From Acidimicrobiia bacterium (GTDB lineage: Bacteria > Actinomycetota > Acidimicrobiia > Acidimicrobiales > SZUA-35), in NCBI GenBank assembly GCA_029857855.1, contig JAOUGG010000116.1:1-7057 (forward strand): a stretch of DNA of 7,057 nt, in the 5' to 3' direction. This document shows, in pieces, positions 1 to 5,608 of this stretch. The position numbers were made by a program, and so were the translations under genes. Below the pieces are notes generated by a model that was given only the letters and a program-made list of their open reading frames with translations, ran no database searches and was not told where the DNA came from. The stretch's first letter is position 1. Each line of letters opens with the position of its first letter.

Positions 1-1
1 C

Positions 2-1993
2 GCCCGGCGGTTCGACGAGGCGGTGGCGGTGGCCCGGTTGATGCTGGCCGCCGATGCCGGTTCCGGGGGCGATGTTGCCGGCGGGGGCGGGGGCGACGTT
101 GCTGGCGGGGGCGGTGTTGGCGGCGGTGTTGCTGGCGGCGGCGGCGGCGCGAAGGCCTTGGCGGTGTTCGAGGCTCGGGTGGCCGACGGGGTCGACGTCG
201 GGGTGGCGGCGACCACAGCCCGGCTGGGGTTGGAGTCGCTGCCGGGCGCGGAGTTGCGGACGCTCGTCGATCGTGTGGCGGCCGTCTTCGAGCCGGGCGG
301 TTCGGGGCCACCCGGTGGCTTCACGGTCTCCGAGTGGGCGTGGCTGCCGTTCACGATGCGCATGGGATACGGGCGGCGCCGGCAGTCTTCCGGCGACGGT
401 GGCTCCGGCGACGGAATCCGATCGGGTGTGTGGGTGCCCGACTTCAACGGCGGCCCCGACGCTGCCACGACCCGGGTGGCGGTGGTGGCCGAGTTCGGGC
501 GGACCGGGATCGACGGCAGTGGGGGCGCCGTCCTGGCCGATCAGCTGGTCGACCTGGCGCTGAGCGAACCGAGCTCCGAGGATCTGCGAGTGCACGGCCG
601 GATCGCCGACGCGGTGGCCGATCCCACCACGGGGTTGAGCCGTGCGTTCTTCGCCACGCTCGGGGCGGCGGGCACGGCGGTGCTGCCCGACGTGGTGGCG
701 GCGTCGACACACCGGGGCCCGACCGAGGTGTTGCCGGCCGACGACGCGAAGCTGGAGGTGATCGGTCGCTACGGTTCCGGCCTGGCCGCCGTGGAACGGG
801 CCGGCGAGCTGGCGTTCACCGCCGACGAGCTGTTCGCTCGCCCGAGCGCGCACAGTCCGGCCTCCTACTTCGCCGGCGATGGCGGCTTTCGTCAGGAGTT
901 CGTGGTCGATGCGGCGACGGTCATGCTGGCCGACCTCGAGCCCAATGCCTGGGCGATCGCCGATCCTCGAACGCTCGTGCTCACCGAGATCAACGGCCAC
1001 GGGATCGATGGGCGGGCGGCGCTGCTCGACTCACTCGAACACCGGCTCGGCCCCGACTACCTCGACGCCATACTGTGGCCGCCGGTGGCGATCCACTCCC
1101 CCGCCGGTGCGGGTGGCCGTGACCGTCACGTGGTCGGCGACCTGCTCGGTCCCCTGATCGCCGTGCCCAGCGCCCGCCCCGGCTTGGCGGCCGACGTGGT
1201 CGACGCCGCCGCCCGTCATCCGCACGTGCCCCGGCTGGAGACGGCCGACGTGATCCAGCACGTCATCCTGAGCGACACGCTGTTGATCGCCCCCGAGCAC
1301 GGGGCGGCGTTCGGGCGGCCGGTCGATGCCCTGGCGCCCGAAGTGAGTGCACGGGATGTCGTCGATGTGATGGAGCGGGTGTTCCTGGCCGGTTCGGGCG
1401 GTGGGTTGCTGCTCTACATGGACGGCGTCGTACCGGCGGTGACCACGTTCGCCTACGAGTCCGGCGGGCTCGACGCGCTCACCGATGAATACCTCGAACT
1501 CAGCGGCGAACTCGTGGGCAAGATACGGGCGGCGTTCGCCAACGCCCGTCTCACCGAGGCGATCAACACCGACCACCTCATCGAGAACGCGAAGCTCTAC
1601 GGAGCGTCGGTGGCGACAGCACTCGGCGGTCTGGCGTTCATGGGTGCCGGAGCGGCGGTGGCGGTCGTCGGCGGTGCGGCGATGAACGTCGGCGCCGGGC
1701 ACGCGTCCAACCTCTGGGACGCCGACAACGTAGAAGCCGTTCTCGCCGCAATCGTGTCGGAGGAGGACGGCCAGTCAAGCGGCTACCGGTTGCAGGTGGC
1801 CGACACCCTCGAGGATCTGGAGAGCTTTCCGGGGTTCACTCCCGCCATGGTCGCGGGGTTCACGGGCGGGGTCCTCGTGTGGCGCAACGGTGAAGCGATC
1901 GGAACCCTCGGCACCTGGCAGGACCGCATCTCCTCGATCGAGAGCCGCTCGCACGACCACACCGACCGCTACCTCCGCCGCCCGGGCCAGTAG
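2..1993 (+). CDS. Large Gly-rich helical protein, DUF6571-like, 5' end outside window
   Basis: The frame is open from base 2 and the first possible start inside the window is GTG at 23, so the true start probably lies upstream. From the GTG there are 656 residues. Residues about 15-42 are a Gly-rich linker built of repeated GGDVAGGGG-like units. The middle (about 150-450) is Ala/Leu-rich and helical, with segments such as FFATLGAAGTAVLP, a hydrophobic FRQEFVVDAATVML and a late VGDLLGPLIAVPSARPGL. This order resembles actinobacterial proteins annotated DUF6571, which often accompany WXG100/type VII-type proteins; that match is from memory of the family pattern. Residues about 530-560 form a hydrophobic Ala/Gly stretch that could insert in a membrane. 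The last 100 residues (DADNVEAVLAAIVSEEDG onward) look globular. There is no signal peptide in view, and no toxin or enzyme motif was recognised. It is convergent with the hydroxylase cluster. Function unknown. Confidence 0.8.
   Translation, partial: ARRFDEAVAVARLMLAADAGSGGDVAGGGGGDVAGGGGVGGGVAGGGGGAKALAVFEARVADGVDVGVAATTARLGLESLPGAELRTLVDRVAAVFEPGGSGPPGGFTVSEWAWLPFTMRMGYGRRRQSSGDGGSGDGIRSGVWVPDFNGGPDAATTRVAVVAEFGRTGIDGSGGAVLADQLVDLALSEPSSEDLRVHGRIADAVADPTTGLSRAFFATLGAAGTAVLPDVVAASTHRGPTEVLPADDAKLEVIGRYGSGLAAVERAGELAFTADELFARPSAHSPASYFAGDGGFRQEFVVDAATVMLADLEPNAWAIADPRTLVLTEINGHGIDGRAALLDSLEHRLGPDYLDAILWPPVAIHSPAGAGGRDRHVVGDLLGPLIAVPSARPGLAADVVDAAARHPHVPRLETADVIQHVILSDTLLIAPEHGAAFGRPVDALAPEVSARDVVDVMERVFLAGSGGGLLLYMDGVVPAVTTFAYESGGLDALTDEYLELSGELVGKIRAAFANARLTEAINTDHLIENAKLYGASVATALGGLAFMGAGAAVAVVGGAAMNVGAGHASNLWDADNVEAVLAAIVSEEDGQSSGYRLQVADTLEDLESFPGFTPAMVAGFTGGVLVWRNGEAIGTLGTWQDRISSIESRSHDHTDRYLRRPGQ
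62..150 (+). repeat. GC-rich degenerate repeats encoding a Gly-rich linker
   Basis: Imperfect repeats of a GGCGGGGGCGG/GATGTTGCC type encode GGDVAGGGG, GGDVAGGGG, then VGGGVAGGGGG. They lie inside the first coding region and presumably form a flexible linker between an N-terminal helix (ARRFDEAVAVARLML) and the rest of the protein. Such tracts are prone to length change by slippage. Confidence 0.7.
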
Positions 1994-2010
1994 AATCGGA
2001 TGCCGCTCGT

Positions 2011-2032
2011 CGGTCGACGACGTCGTCTACCG
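2011..2032. terminator. 22-bp near-perfect palindrome between convergent genes (possible bidirectional terminator)
   Basis: The left arm CGGTCGACGAC faces the right arm GTCGTCTACCG; the arms match except at one position, and the core GACGACGTCGTC is a perfect 12-bp palindrome. It lies 17 bp after the stop of the first gene and before the convergent vapC remnant. There is no loop other than the core itself and no T-run on either side, so a classical intrinsic terminator is not shown. A dimeric regulator site is the alternative. Confidence 0.35.
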
Positions 2033-2072
2033 GTAACGGCGGGCTGATCCGAAGCGACATCACCTCGGCGGA

Positions 2073-2281
2073 TCACTTCGGGGCAACGACTGGGACGCCG
2101 TTTGCCATTGCGGCGTCAGCGAGGCGGTCGTCGTAGGTGACGAAGCCCTCGAGGTCATCACCGAGATCGAGGGCGGCGGTGAGATGGAGATCCGCGCCCT
2201 GCAACCAGGACCGAGGCGGGACGGTCCCCGACTCGGCGACCACAAACTTCACCAATGCCGGGTGTCGATGTAGGACGCCAC
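2073..2281 (-). pseudogene. VapC-like PIN-domain toxin remnant with internal deletion and frameshift
   Basis: Reading from GTG at 2281, just after the hydroxylase stop, the first codons give VASYIDT, the typical PIN N-terminus with its first Asp. The frame then breaks at a CCC run (about 2261-2263). One base over, it continues ALVKFVVAESG, again the expected next VapC residues. About eight residues later the sequence jumps to GADLHLTAALDLGDDLEGFVTYDDRL...VPVVAPK, a typical VapC C-terminus with two more acidic residues (the Asp of GAD and the first Asp of TYDD). The whole central part, normally about 60-70 residues and carrying the second catalytic acid (Glu near position 40), is absent. D-x-x-H in the GAD region is shortened to D-x-H. 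Intact VapC proteins are about 130 residues; this encodes about 70. No antitoxin gene sits beside it. Almost certainly inactive. Confidence 0.72.
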
Positions 2282-2282
2282 G

Positions 2283-3317
2283 TCAGTACCGCTCGTCGTC
2301 CCTCATGTCCGACAAGACTTCGGACAGCTCGGGCCCGGGCTCCGGGGCGGGCAGATCGGCGTCGGGTCTGACCGCACGGCGGCGAGCCCTCATGCGCCGG
2401 TGGGATTCGGTTGTGCCGTCGTGGAAGGTGCCGAACAGGGCGTCGAGGGGCACGAGCCGGTTGCCGTAGTTGCATTCGAAGTAGCGGTGGTGCAGGTGGT
2501 GGTAATAGTCACCGGCGCCGAACGACCACCGTCCGAACACCTCCACCCGGTCGAAACCGCAGTGGCTGGCCGCAGGCGATATGCCGCTGTAGAGCAGCAG
2601 CATCAGGACGACCACTGGGTGGCTGGGCACCACCCACAACAGCACCGGGGCGCTGAAGTAGAGGAGGTGTTCGAGGGGGTGCATCGAGATGCCGCTCCAC
2701 GGGCCGGTGTTGGGGTTGCGGTGGTGCACCTTGTGGGCCAGCCGGTAGAGCGGTTCGACGTGGAGCAGTCGGTGGTTGAGGTAGAAGTGCAGCTGCGACC
2801 AGAACACCATGGCCACGACGAGGGCTCCGAGGTAGAGCCAGTCGTCGGTCCACGAGCGCACCAGTCGAGGGTTGTTGGCCATGATCCACCAGGTCGCACA
2901 CTCGTACAGCGACCAGATGGTCACACCGCTGCCGAGCGACCAGATCATGTTGTCGATCACCTGGTTGTTGGCGGTGAACGTTCGGCTGTGTGAGAACGGG
3001 CGGTCGGTGTATTTGAGCCGGTCTCCCTGGGTGCGCCGGCGGTGGAGGAAGTAGTGCAGGCCTCCGGCCCACAGCGTCAGCAGCACGAGGTTGCGGGCCC
3101 ACACGGTGAGGATCCAGCCGGGGCGCAGCGTCTGCATCGACGCCAAGCTCGGTGTGAGCAGGTACCAGATGGCGACCGACAGCAGGGCGTAGAAGATGAG
3201 AAGCGGGGCGACGAGCGCCCGGGCGTTGACGGCGAGCAGTTCACCTGGTCGGGGCGGCCAGGCGAAGAGCGGCGAGATCGTGATGGGAACGTCCGGTTCG
3301 TAGTTGGTGCCGGCCAT
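2283..3317 (-). CDS. Fatty acid hydroxylase / sterol desaturase superfamily membrane enzyme
   Basis: A 344-residue polytopic membrane protein with the histidine clusters that bind the non-haem di-iron centre of the FA_hydroxylase family. They are H182-RLL-H186 (HX3H), H195-KV-HH199 (HXXHH) and HHLHH at 273-277 (HXXHH), plus HPLEH at 213-217, SHCGFD at 251-256 and NYGN at 283-286. Hydrophobic segments lie near 35-56, 68-90, 120-148, 160-180 and 219-250. Family members use O2 to hydroxylate or desaturate an acyl chain, sterol or carotenoid; the substrate cannot be told from sequence. The C-terminal 40 residues are a charged, probably cytosolic tail. The start is ATG at 3317 with ribosome binding site GAGGAAGA overlapping the upstream mazF stop, 9 nt away, so translation is likely coupled to the toxin gene. 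The stop lies 1 nt before the vapC remnant. Confidence 0.9.
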   Translation of the reverse strand: MAGTNYEPDVPITISPLFAWPPRPGELLAVNARALVAPLLIFYALLSVAIWYLLTPSLASMQTLRPGWILTVWARNLVLLTLWAGGLHYFLHRRRTQGDRLKYTDRPFSHSRTFTANNQVIDNMIWSLGSGVTIWSLYECATWWIMANNPRLVRSWTDDWLYLGALVVAMVFWSQLHFYLNHRLLHVEPLYRLAHKVHHRNPNTGPWSGISMHPLEHLLYFSAPVLLWVVPSHPVVVLMLLLYSGISPAASHCGFDRVEVFGRWSFGAGDYYHHLHHRYFECNYGNRLVPLDALFGTFHDGTTESHRRMRARRRAVRPDADLPAPEPGPELSEVLSDMRDDERY

Positions 3318-3320
3318 TTG

Positions 3321-3328
3321 TCTTCCTC
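3321..3328 (-). promoter_or_regulatory. Ribosome binding site of the hydroxylase, overlapping the mazF stop
   Basis: On the minus strand TGAGGAAGACAAATG contains the mazF stop TGA, whose GA is the first part of the Shine-Dalgarno GAGGAAGA, 3 nt before ATG 3317. This overlap supports the chosen start and points to co-transcription and translational coupling of mazF and the hydroxylase. Confidence 0.65.
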
Positions 3329-3638
3329 AGCAGTTCACGGCGAAGGCCAAGGCCTCGCAGACCCTACTCACCGTCAGGTCATCGAGGGTGGTGATGTGTT
3401 CGGTGAGGTATGCCTTTCGGATGGTCCGGAGGTTGTCGACCGCGAGTACGCACTCCTCGGGCATCCCGTCGGTCGGACCCAGTCGGACCTCGGTGGGGAT
3501 CGACCGGATGACGCGTGTCGCCGGGACGGCCAGAAACTGATTGAGCACTGCGATCCCTTCATCCCTTGTCAGGACCAAGTAGGGTCGCCGTTTCTCGTCC
3601 GGCCCCTCATGCCACCAGACTTCACCTCGGGCTACCAT
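3327..3638 (-). CDS. mazF: MazF/PemK-family toxin (endoribonuclease)
   Basis: 103 residues, the usual MazF length. It opens with RGEVWW (residues 4-9), the first strand of the PemK/MazF fold, then RRPYLVLTRD (17-26), VPATRVIRSIPTEVRL (38-53) and ECVLAVDNLRTIRKAYLTEHI (61-81). These match the conserved order of the family in actinobacteria. Family members cut single-stranded RNA at short sequences and arrest growth until neutralised by the cognate antitoxin. The start ATG 3638 overlaps the end of the antitoxin gene by 7 nt (ATGGTAG), the normal toxin-antitoxin arrangement. The frame is intact and the key RP and T/S-R positions are present, so it is probably active. The RNA target site cannot be predicted. 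Confidence 0.9.
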   Translation of the reverse strand: MVARGEVWWHEGPDEKRRPYLVLTRDEGIAVLNQFLAVPATRVIRSIPTEVRLGPTDGMPEECVLAVDNLRTIRKAYLTEHITTLDDLTVSRVCEALAFAVNC

Positions 3639-3931
3639 TCGACCCCGGCCTGGTCGGCTTCGAGGTCCATTCGCTCGGCGGTCTCGTGCCCGGCCCGATC
3701 GTTGGCGGCTTCCAGGTCACCCCACCCATCAGGGGTTTGAGGTGGCACTCGGCGGTATCCCTCGACGTAGGCGTCAACGGCTCGGGATTGGCGCTGGCCG
3801 TGCAGGAACTCGGTAACAGCCTGCCGGATCAACGCTGAACGGGACATGTTCCGAAGCTCCGCCTCGTCGTCGAGCGCCGCCACCAACTCGTCTGAGAGCT
3901 GGACCATCGTCTGGGTTCGAGCCATAGCCAT
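3632..3931 (-). CDS. mazE: Ribbon-helix-helix antitoxin of the MazEF-type pair
   Basis: 99 residues from ATG 3931, or 97 from the second ATG at 3925. The N-terminal 45 residues (RTQTMVQLSDELVAALDDEAEL, then RNMSRSALIRQAVTEFL) form a typical ribbon-helix-helix DNA-binding domain. The remaining tail (DAYVEGYRRVPPQTPDGWGDLEA to EADQAGVEW) is acidic and probably unstructured until it wraps the toxin, as in mycobacterial MazE-type proteins. It should bind MazF and repress its own promoter as a dimer. The second ATG is the likelier start: a TATGAT box ends exactly 7 nt before it, and neither ATG has a ribosome binding site. The gene is first in the cluster running to the hydroxylase and vapC remnant. 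The name mazE is by partner and architecture; it is not an AbrB-fold MazE. Confidence 0.88.
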   Translation of the reverse strand: MAMARTQTMVQLSDELVAALDDEAELRNMSRSALIRQAVTEFLHGQRQSRAVDAYVEGYRRVPPQTPDGWGDLEAANDRAGHETAERMDLEADQAGVEW

Positions 3932-3940
3932 ATCATAGCC
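3923..3940. promoter_or_regulatory. Direct repeat over the mazE start, possible autorepressor operator
   Basis: CATAGCC occurs at 3923-3929 and 3934-3940, starts 11 bp apart, about one helical turn. The pair covers the -10 box and both candidate ATGs. Ribbon-helix-helix antitoxins commonly bind tandem short repeats over their own promoters, so this is a plausible operator; binding is inferred. Confidence 0.35.
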
Positions 3941-3961
3941 CTATTGTTCACGTCATGTCGC
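3932..3961 (-). promoter_or_regulatory. Putative leaderless promoter of the mazEF-hydroxylase cluster
   Basis: On the minus strand a TATGAT -10 box (3937-3932) has a GCGACA -35-like box (3961-3956) 18 bp upstream. Transcription starting 7 nt after the -10 box would begin at the A of the second antitoxin ATG (3925), giving a leaderless mRNA. No Shine-Dalgarno precedes either ATG. The -10 is 5/6 and the -35 is 4/6 against consensus. Confidence 0.5.
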
Positions 3962-3970
3962 CGCTGGCCG

Positions 3971-4013
3971 CTCATTTGGCGTAGCGGCTCATTTGGCGTA
4001 GCGGCTCATCTGG
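3971..4013. repeat. 17-bp tandem duplication spanning the lipoprotein stop codon
   Basis: The unit CTCATTTGGCGTAGCGG stands at 3971-3987 and again at 3988-4004, followed by a partial third copy CTCATCTGG at 4005-4013. On the minus strand the unit encodes the end of the lipoprotein (MSRYAK then TGA), so the last codons and the stop are repeated downstream as noncoding DNA. Confidence 0.85.
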
Positions 4014-4735
4014 TCATAGGTCGACTGAGCCAGGATGTCGATCTTGCGGAACCAGTGGCCGAGGGCTCGAGGCGGTTGCCCGTCGGCGGACCGTATCTCG
4101 ATCTCGTCTGCGTGGTTGTATATGTCAACGAGAAACTGCTGCTGGATCTCGACCGGAGCGTCCGAACCCGGGAGAGGACCGACGGCCGCGATCACCTCGT
4201 CGCCCTCGAGTTGATCGGTCGTCATGAACGCATTGATCACCTCGAATCGGGTCAAGATGTAGAGGCTGCGACGCCACTGCTCTTTCTCCTCGTCGCTCCA
4301 GTCGGCCTGGAATGGATTCTCGTCGAGTGTCCACAACAGGTCGTCGACGGTGGCCACGAGATCGGCGGGGGCGTCGGTCGACGAGGTCTGCTCCTCGTCC
4401 GCCTCCGGTTGGGCAGCGTCCGCCTGCAGTTCGGTCGTGGGCGGTTCCGGATCGGTCGCCACGGCGGCGATCGCGGGAACGAGGGTCTCCGACGTCGAAA
4501 GCTCCACCGCTTCGGAGGTGATCTGCGGTTCCGATGAGGATGCGCTTGCCGTATCGGCGTGCGTTTGATCGGCGGCTTCAGTCGATGATCCGCACGCCGT
4601 CAGGATCAGGGCCGCATACAACGCTGTGGTGGCGAGGGCGAGGAGGCCGAGCCCGTAGCGGGTGATCGTCGTGGTGGCGGCCGTCGCCAGCGTGTGCTGT
4701 CGGGCAGGTCGGGCGCGGTCGTTGGTGGTGGGCAT
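3989..4735 (-). CDS. Predicted lipoprotein of unknown function
   Basis: 248 residues. The N-terminus is long and basic (MPTTNDRARPARQH), followed by a hydrophobic stretch at 27-47 and a lipobox LTAC with the acceptor Cys at 48. It is therefore predicted to be lipidated and anchored on the outer face of the membrane. Residues 49-125 are a low-complexity Ala/Ser/Thr/Glu/Asp linker. Residues 126-248 form the only folded-looking part, rich in aromatic and acidic residues (DLLWTLDENPFQADWSDEEKEQWRRSLYILTRFEVINAF, in 126-170). I do not recognise this domain. The start ATG 4735 is supported by GGAGA 7 nt upstream. It sits alone between two toxin-antitoxin modules, in the same direction, with 57 bp to the mazE start downstream and 216 bp upstream. 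The C-terminal codons are tandemly duplicated after the stop. Confidence 0.8.
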   Translation of the reverse strand: MPTTNDRARPARQHTLATAATTTITRYGLGLLALATTALYAALILTACGSSTEAADQTHADTASASSSEPQITSEAVELSTSETLVPAIAAVATDPEPPTTELQADAAQPEADEEQTSSTDAPADLVATVDDLLWTLDENPFQADWSDEEKEQWRRSLYILTRFEVINAFMTTDQLEGDEVIAAVGPLPGSDAPVEIQQQFLVDIYNHADEIEIRSADGQPPRALGHWFRKIDILAQSTYDQMSRYAK

Positions 4736-4802
4736 CGCGGTGTCTCCGATCTTTGGTCGAACACCGATACCAACGGCCGAGGAGGCGCTGCGTGACGGAG
4801 AA

Positions 4803-4816
4803 TGTGGTTTTCCACA
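4803..4816. promoter_or_regulatory. Perfect inverted repeat upstream of the lipoprotein gene
   Basis: TGTGG and CCACA flank TTTT, forming a perfect 5-bp inverted repeat 68 bp upstream of the lipoprotein start. It could be an operator for a dimeric regulator. It contains TTTTCCACA, one mismatch from a DnaA box, but a single copy is not evidence of an origin. Confidence 0.3.
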
Positions 4817-4871
4817 AGTGTCGTCGGCGGCGAGGGAATGTAGTGTTGGCCGCCGAGCGGATGGGCGGCCC

Positions 4872-4902
4872 GGCCGCGGGAAGCAGGCGGTTTACCGCGG
4901 CC
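4872..4902 (-). terminator. GC-rich stem-loop downstream of vapC
   Basis: An 8-bp perfect stem, GGCCGCGG with CCGCGGCC, and a 15-nt loop lie about 50 bp after the vapC stop in its direction of transcription. There is no U-run, so it would be an atypical terminator of the sort seen in high-GC genomes, if it is one. Confidence 0.3.
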
Positions 4903-4940
4903 CGGCCCCCGCCGCTCACTTCGACGTTCGGTGATCGTCC

Positions 4941-4960
4941 GCTATCGGTGGCTATCGGTG
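4941..4960. repeat. 10-bp tandem duplication spanning the vapC stop codon
   Basis: GCTATCGGTG stands at 4941-4950 and again at 4951-4960. On the minus strand the unit reads CACCGATAGC, which encodes the last residues HR and the stop TAG of VapC, so the stop codon is repeated 10 bp on. Confidence 0.85.
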
Positions 4961-5350
4961 GCTCACGGCTTCGACGCCGGGTAGATCGGCGAATGCCGTT
5001 TTGTCGGCCGTGACCACCGTGCGCTCGGACGCCTTCGCCGTCGCTGCGATGATCAGATCATGTGCACCCCGCGCTCGTCCGGAACGGCGCACAGCGGCGA
5101 GGAGCTCGGCGTGGTGGCCGGCAACGTTCGTGTCGTAGACCAGGGTTGGGATCGAATCGATGATCGAGCCGACGAAGTTGCGTCGAGCCGTTCGATGCTT
5201 CCCGCTTGCCAGCTGAACGCCCACGATCAACTCGGCGACGGTGACGGCGGCGATGGCAACGTCGTCGTCGTCACTGATCACCGACTCGACGGCGGCCTCC
5301 GAACGTTCGGCGTCGATCAGGAACGTCGTGTCGAGCAGGAGGAGGGTCAT
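4952..5350 (-). CDS. vapC: VapC-family PIN-domain toxin ribonuclease
   Basis: 132 residues, the standard VapC length. All four acidic positions of the PIN active site can be seen: D7 (LLLLDTTFLID), E40 (VTVAELIVG), D98 (GAHDLIIAATA) and D116 (VVTADKTAF). They coordinate Mg2+ or Mn2+ in a ribonuclease that typically cuts tRNA or rRNA; the target here is unknown. The start ATG 5350 overlaps the antitoxin stop as ATGA, with AGGAG at 5356-5360 as ribosome binding site. The intact frame and complete active site suggest a working toxin, unlike the remnant near 2200. The segment LASGKHRTARRNF in the middle is typical of this actinobacterial branch. Confidence 0.92.
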   Translation of the reverse strand: MTLLLLDTTFLIDAERSEAAVESVISDDDDVAIAAVTVAELIVGVQLASGKHRTARRNFVGSIIDSIPTLVYDTNVAGHHAELLAAVRRSGRARGAHDLIIAATAKASERTVVTADKTAFADLPGVEAVSHR

Positions 5351-5589
5351 GGTCGCTCCTGCAGCTCCAGCAGATCTCTCAGCTCGGCGAGATCGCCCGC
5401 CCAGCCACCATCGACCGTGTGGCGTTTGAGCAAATCTTTGGCAACGGCTCCGGTGTGAACCTCGACGGGCTCGATCCTGGCCACTACCTTGCCTCGGCGA
5501 ATCACGGTGAACCGTTCACCACGATGTTCGACGGCGTCGAGAAGGTCGGAGAATTTCCGAGCGGCGTCGGTGGCGGACACATCAGGCAT
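5347..5589 (-). CDS. vapB: Phd/YefM-family antitoxin of the VapC pair
   Basis: 80 residues. Residues 1-45 (VSATDAARKFSDLLDAVEHRGERFTVIRRGKVVARIEPV) follow the Phd/YefM pattern: an N-terminal strand, the AARKFSDLLD helix, and the FTVIRRGKVVARI hairpin used for dimerisation and DNA binding. The C-terminal part (AKDLLKRHTVDGGWAGDLAELRDLLELQERP) is helical and should occupy the toxin groove. The antitoxin normally neutralises VapC and represses the operon. The toxin start overlaps its stop by 4 nt. No ribosome binding site precedes ATG 5589, and a GATAAT box sits 8 nt before it, so the transcript is probably leaderless or nearly so. It is transcribed divergently from the GHKL ATPase gene. Confidence 0.9.
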   Translation of the reverse strand: MPDVSATDAARKFSDLLDAVEHRGERFTVIRRGKVVARIEPVEVHTGAVAKDLLKRHTVDGGWAGDLAELRDLLELQERP

Positions 5590-5592
5590 GAC

Positions 5593-5608
5593 ATCAGATT
5601 ATCAGATT
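5593..5608. promoter_or_regulatory. vapB promoter with perfect 8-bp tandem repeat (possible operator)
   Basis: On the minus strand AATCTGAT is repeated without a gap, immediately upstream of the antitoxin ATG. GATAAT (5603-5598), a good -10 box, straddles the junction of the two copies, and transcription would begin within about 2 nt of the ATG. No clear -35 was found. Placement on the promoter suggests binding by the Phd-type antitoxin, which is inferred. Confidence 0.5.

Larger units (their letters stand above)
4736..4951. other. Intergenic region between vapC and the lipoprotein gene
   Basis: 216 bp that should hold the vapBC terminator and the lipoprotein promoter. A stem GGCCGCGG (4872-4879) pairs with CCGCGGCC (4895-4902) across a 15-nt loop, and an 11-bp direct repeat GCGGCCCGGCC occurs at 4865-4875 and 4897-4907. 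An inverted repeat TGTGGTTTTCCACA sits at 4803-4816. No promoter with both boxes was convincing. No gene was seen here. Confidence 0.6.

Noticed and set aside
54..563. Plus-strand frame encoding an Ala-rich hydrophobic N-terminus
   Set aside because: It is an out-of-frame reading of the GC-rich repeat tract; the downstream residues are Arg/Ser/Trp-rich shadow.
1031..1702. Long minus-strand open frame (223 codons) inside the first gene
   Set aside because: It is antisense to a frame with much better coding character; its product is Arg/His-rich with no recognisable motif, as expected from a high-GC shadow.
2400..2993. Plus-strand open frame (197 codons) over the hydroxylase
   Set aside because: The opposite strand encodes all the histidine motifs of the hydroxylase; the plus-strand product is Val/Gly/His-rich shadow sequence.
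3042..3740. Plus-strand open frame (232 codons) over mazE, mazF and the hydroxylase start
   Set aside because: It crosses three well-supported genes in antisense and lacks any domain pattern.
4808..4816. TTTTCCACA as a DnaA box and possible origin
   Set aside because: It is a single near-match with no cluster, AT-rich element or dnaA/dnaN/repA gene; it is better explained as part of an inverted repeat.
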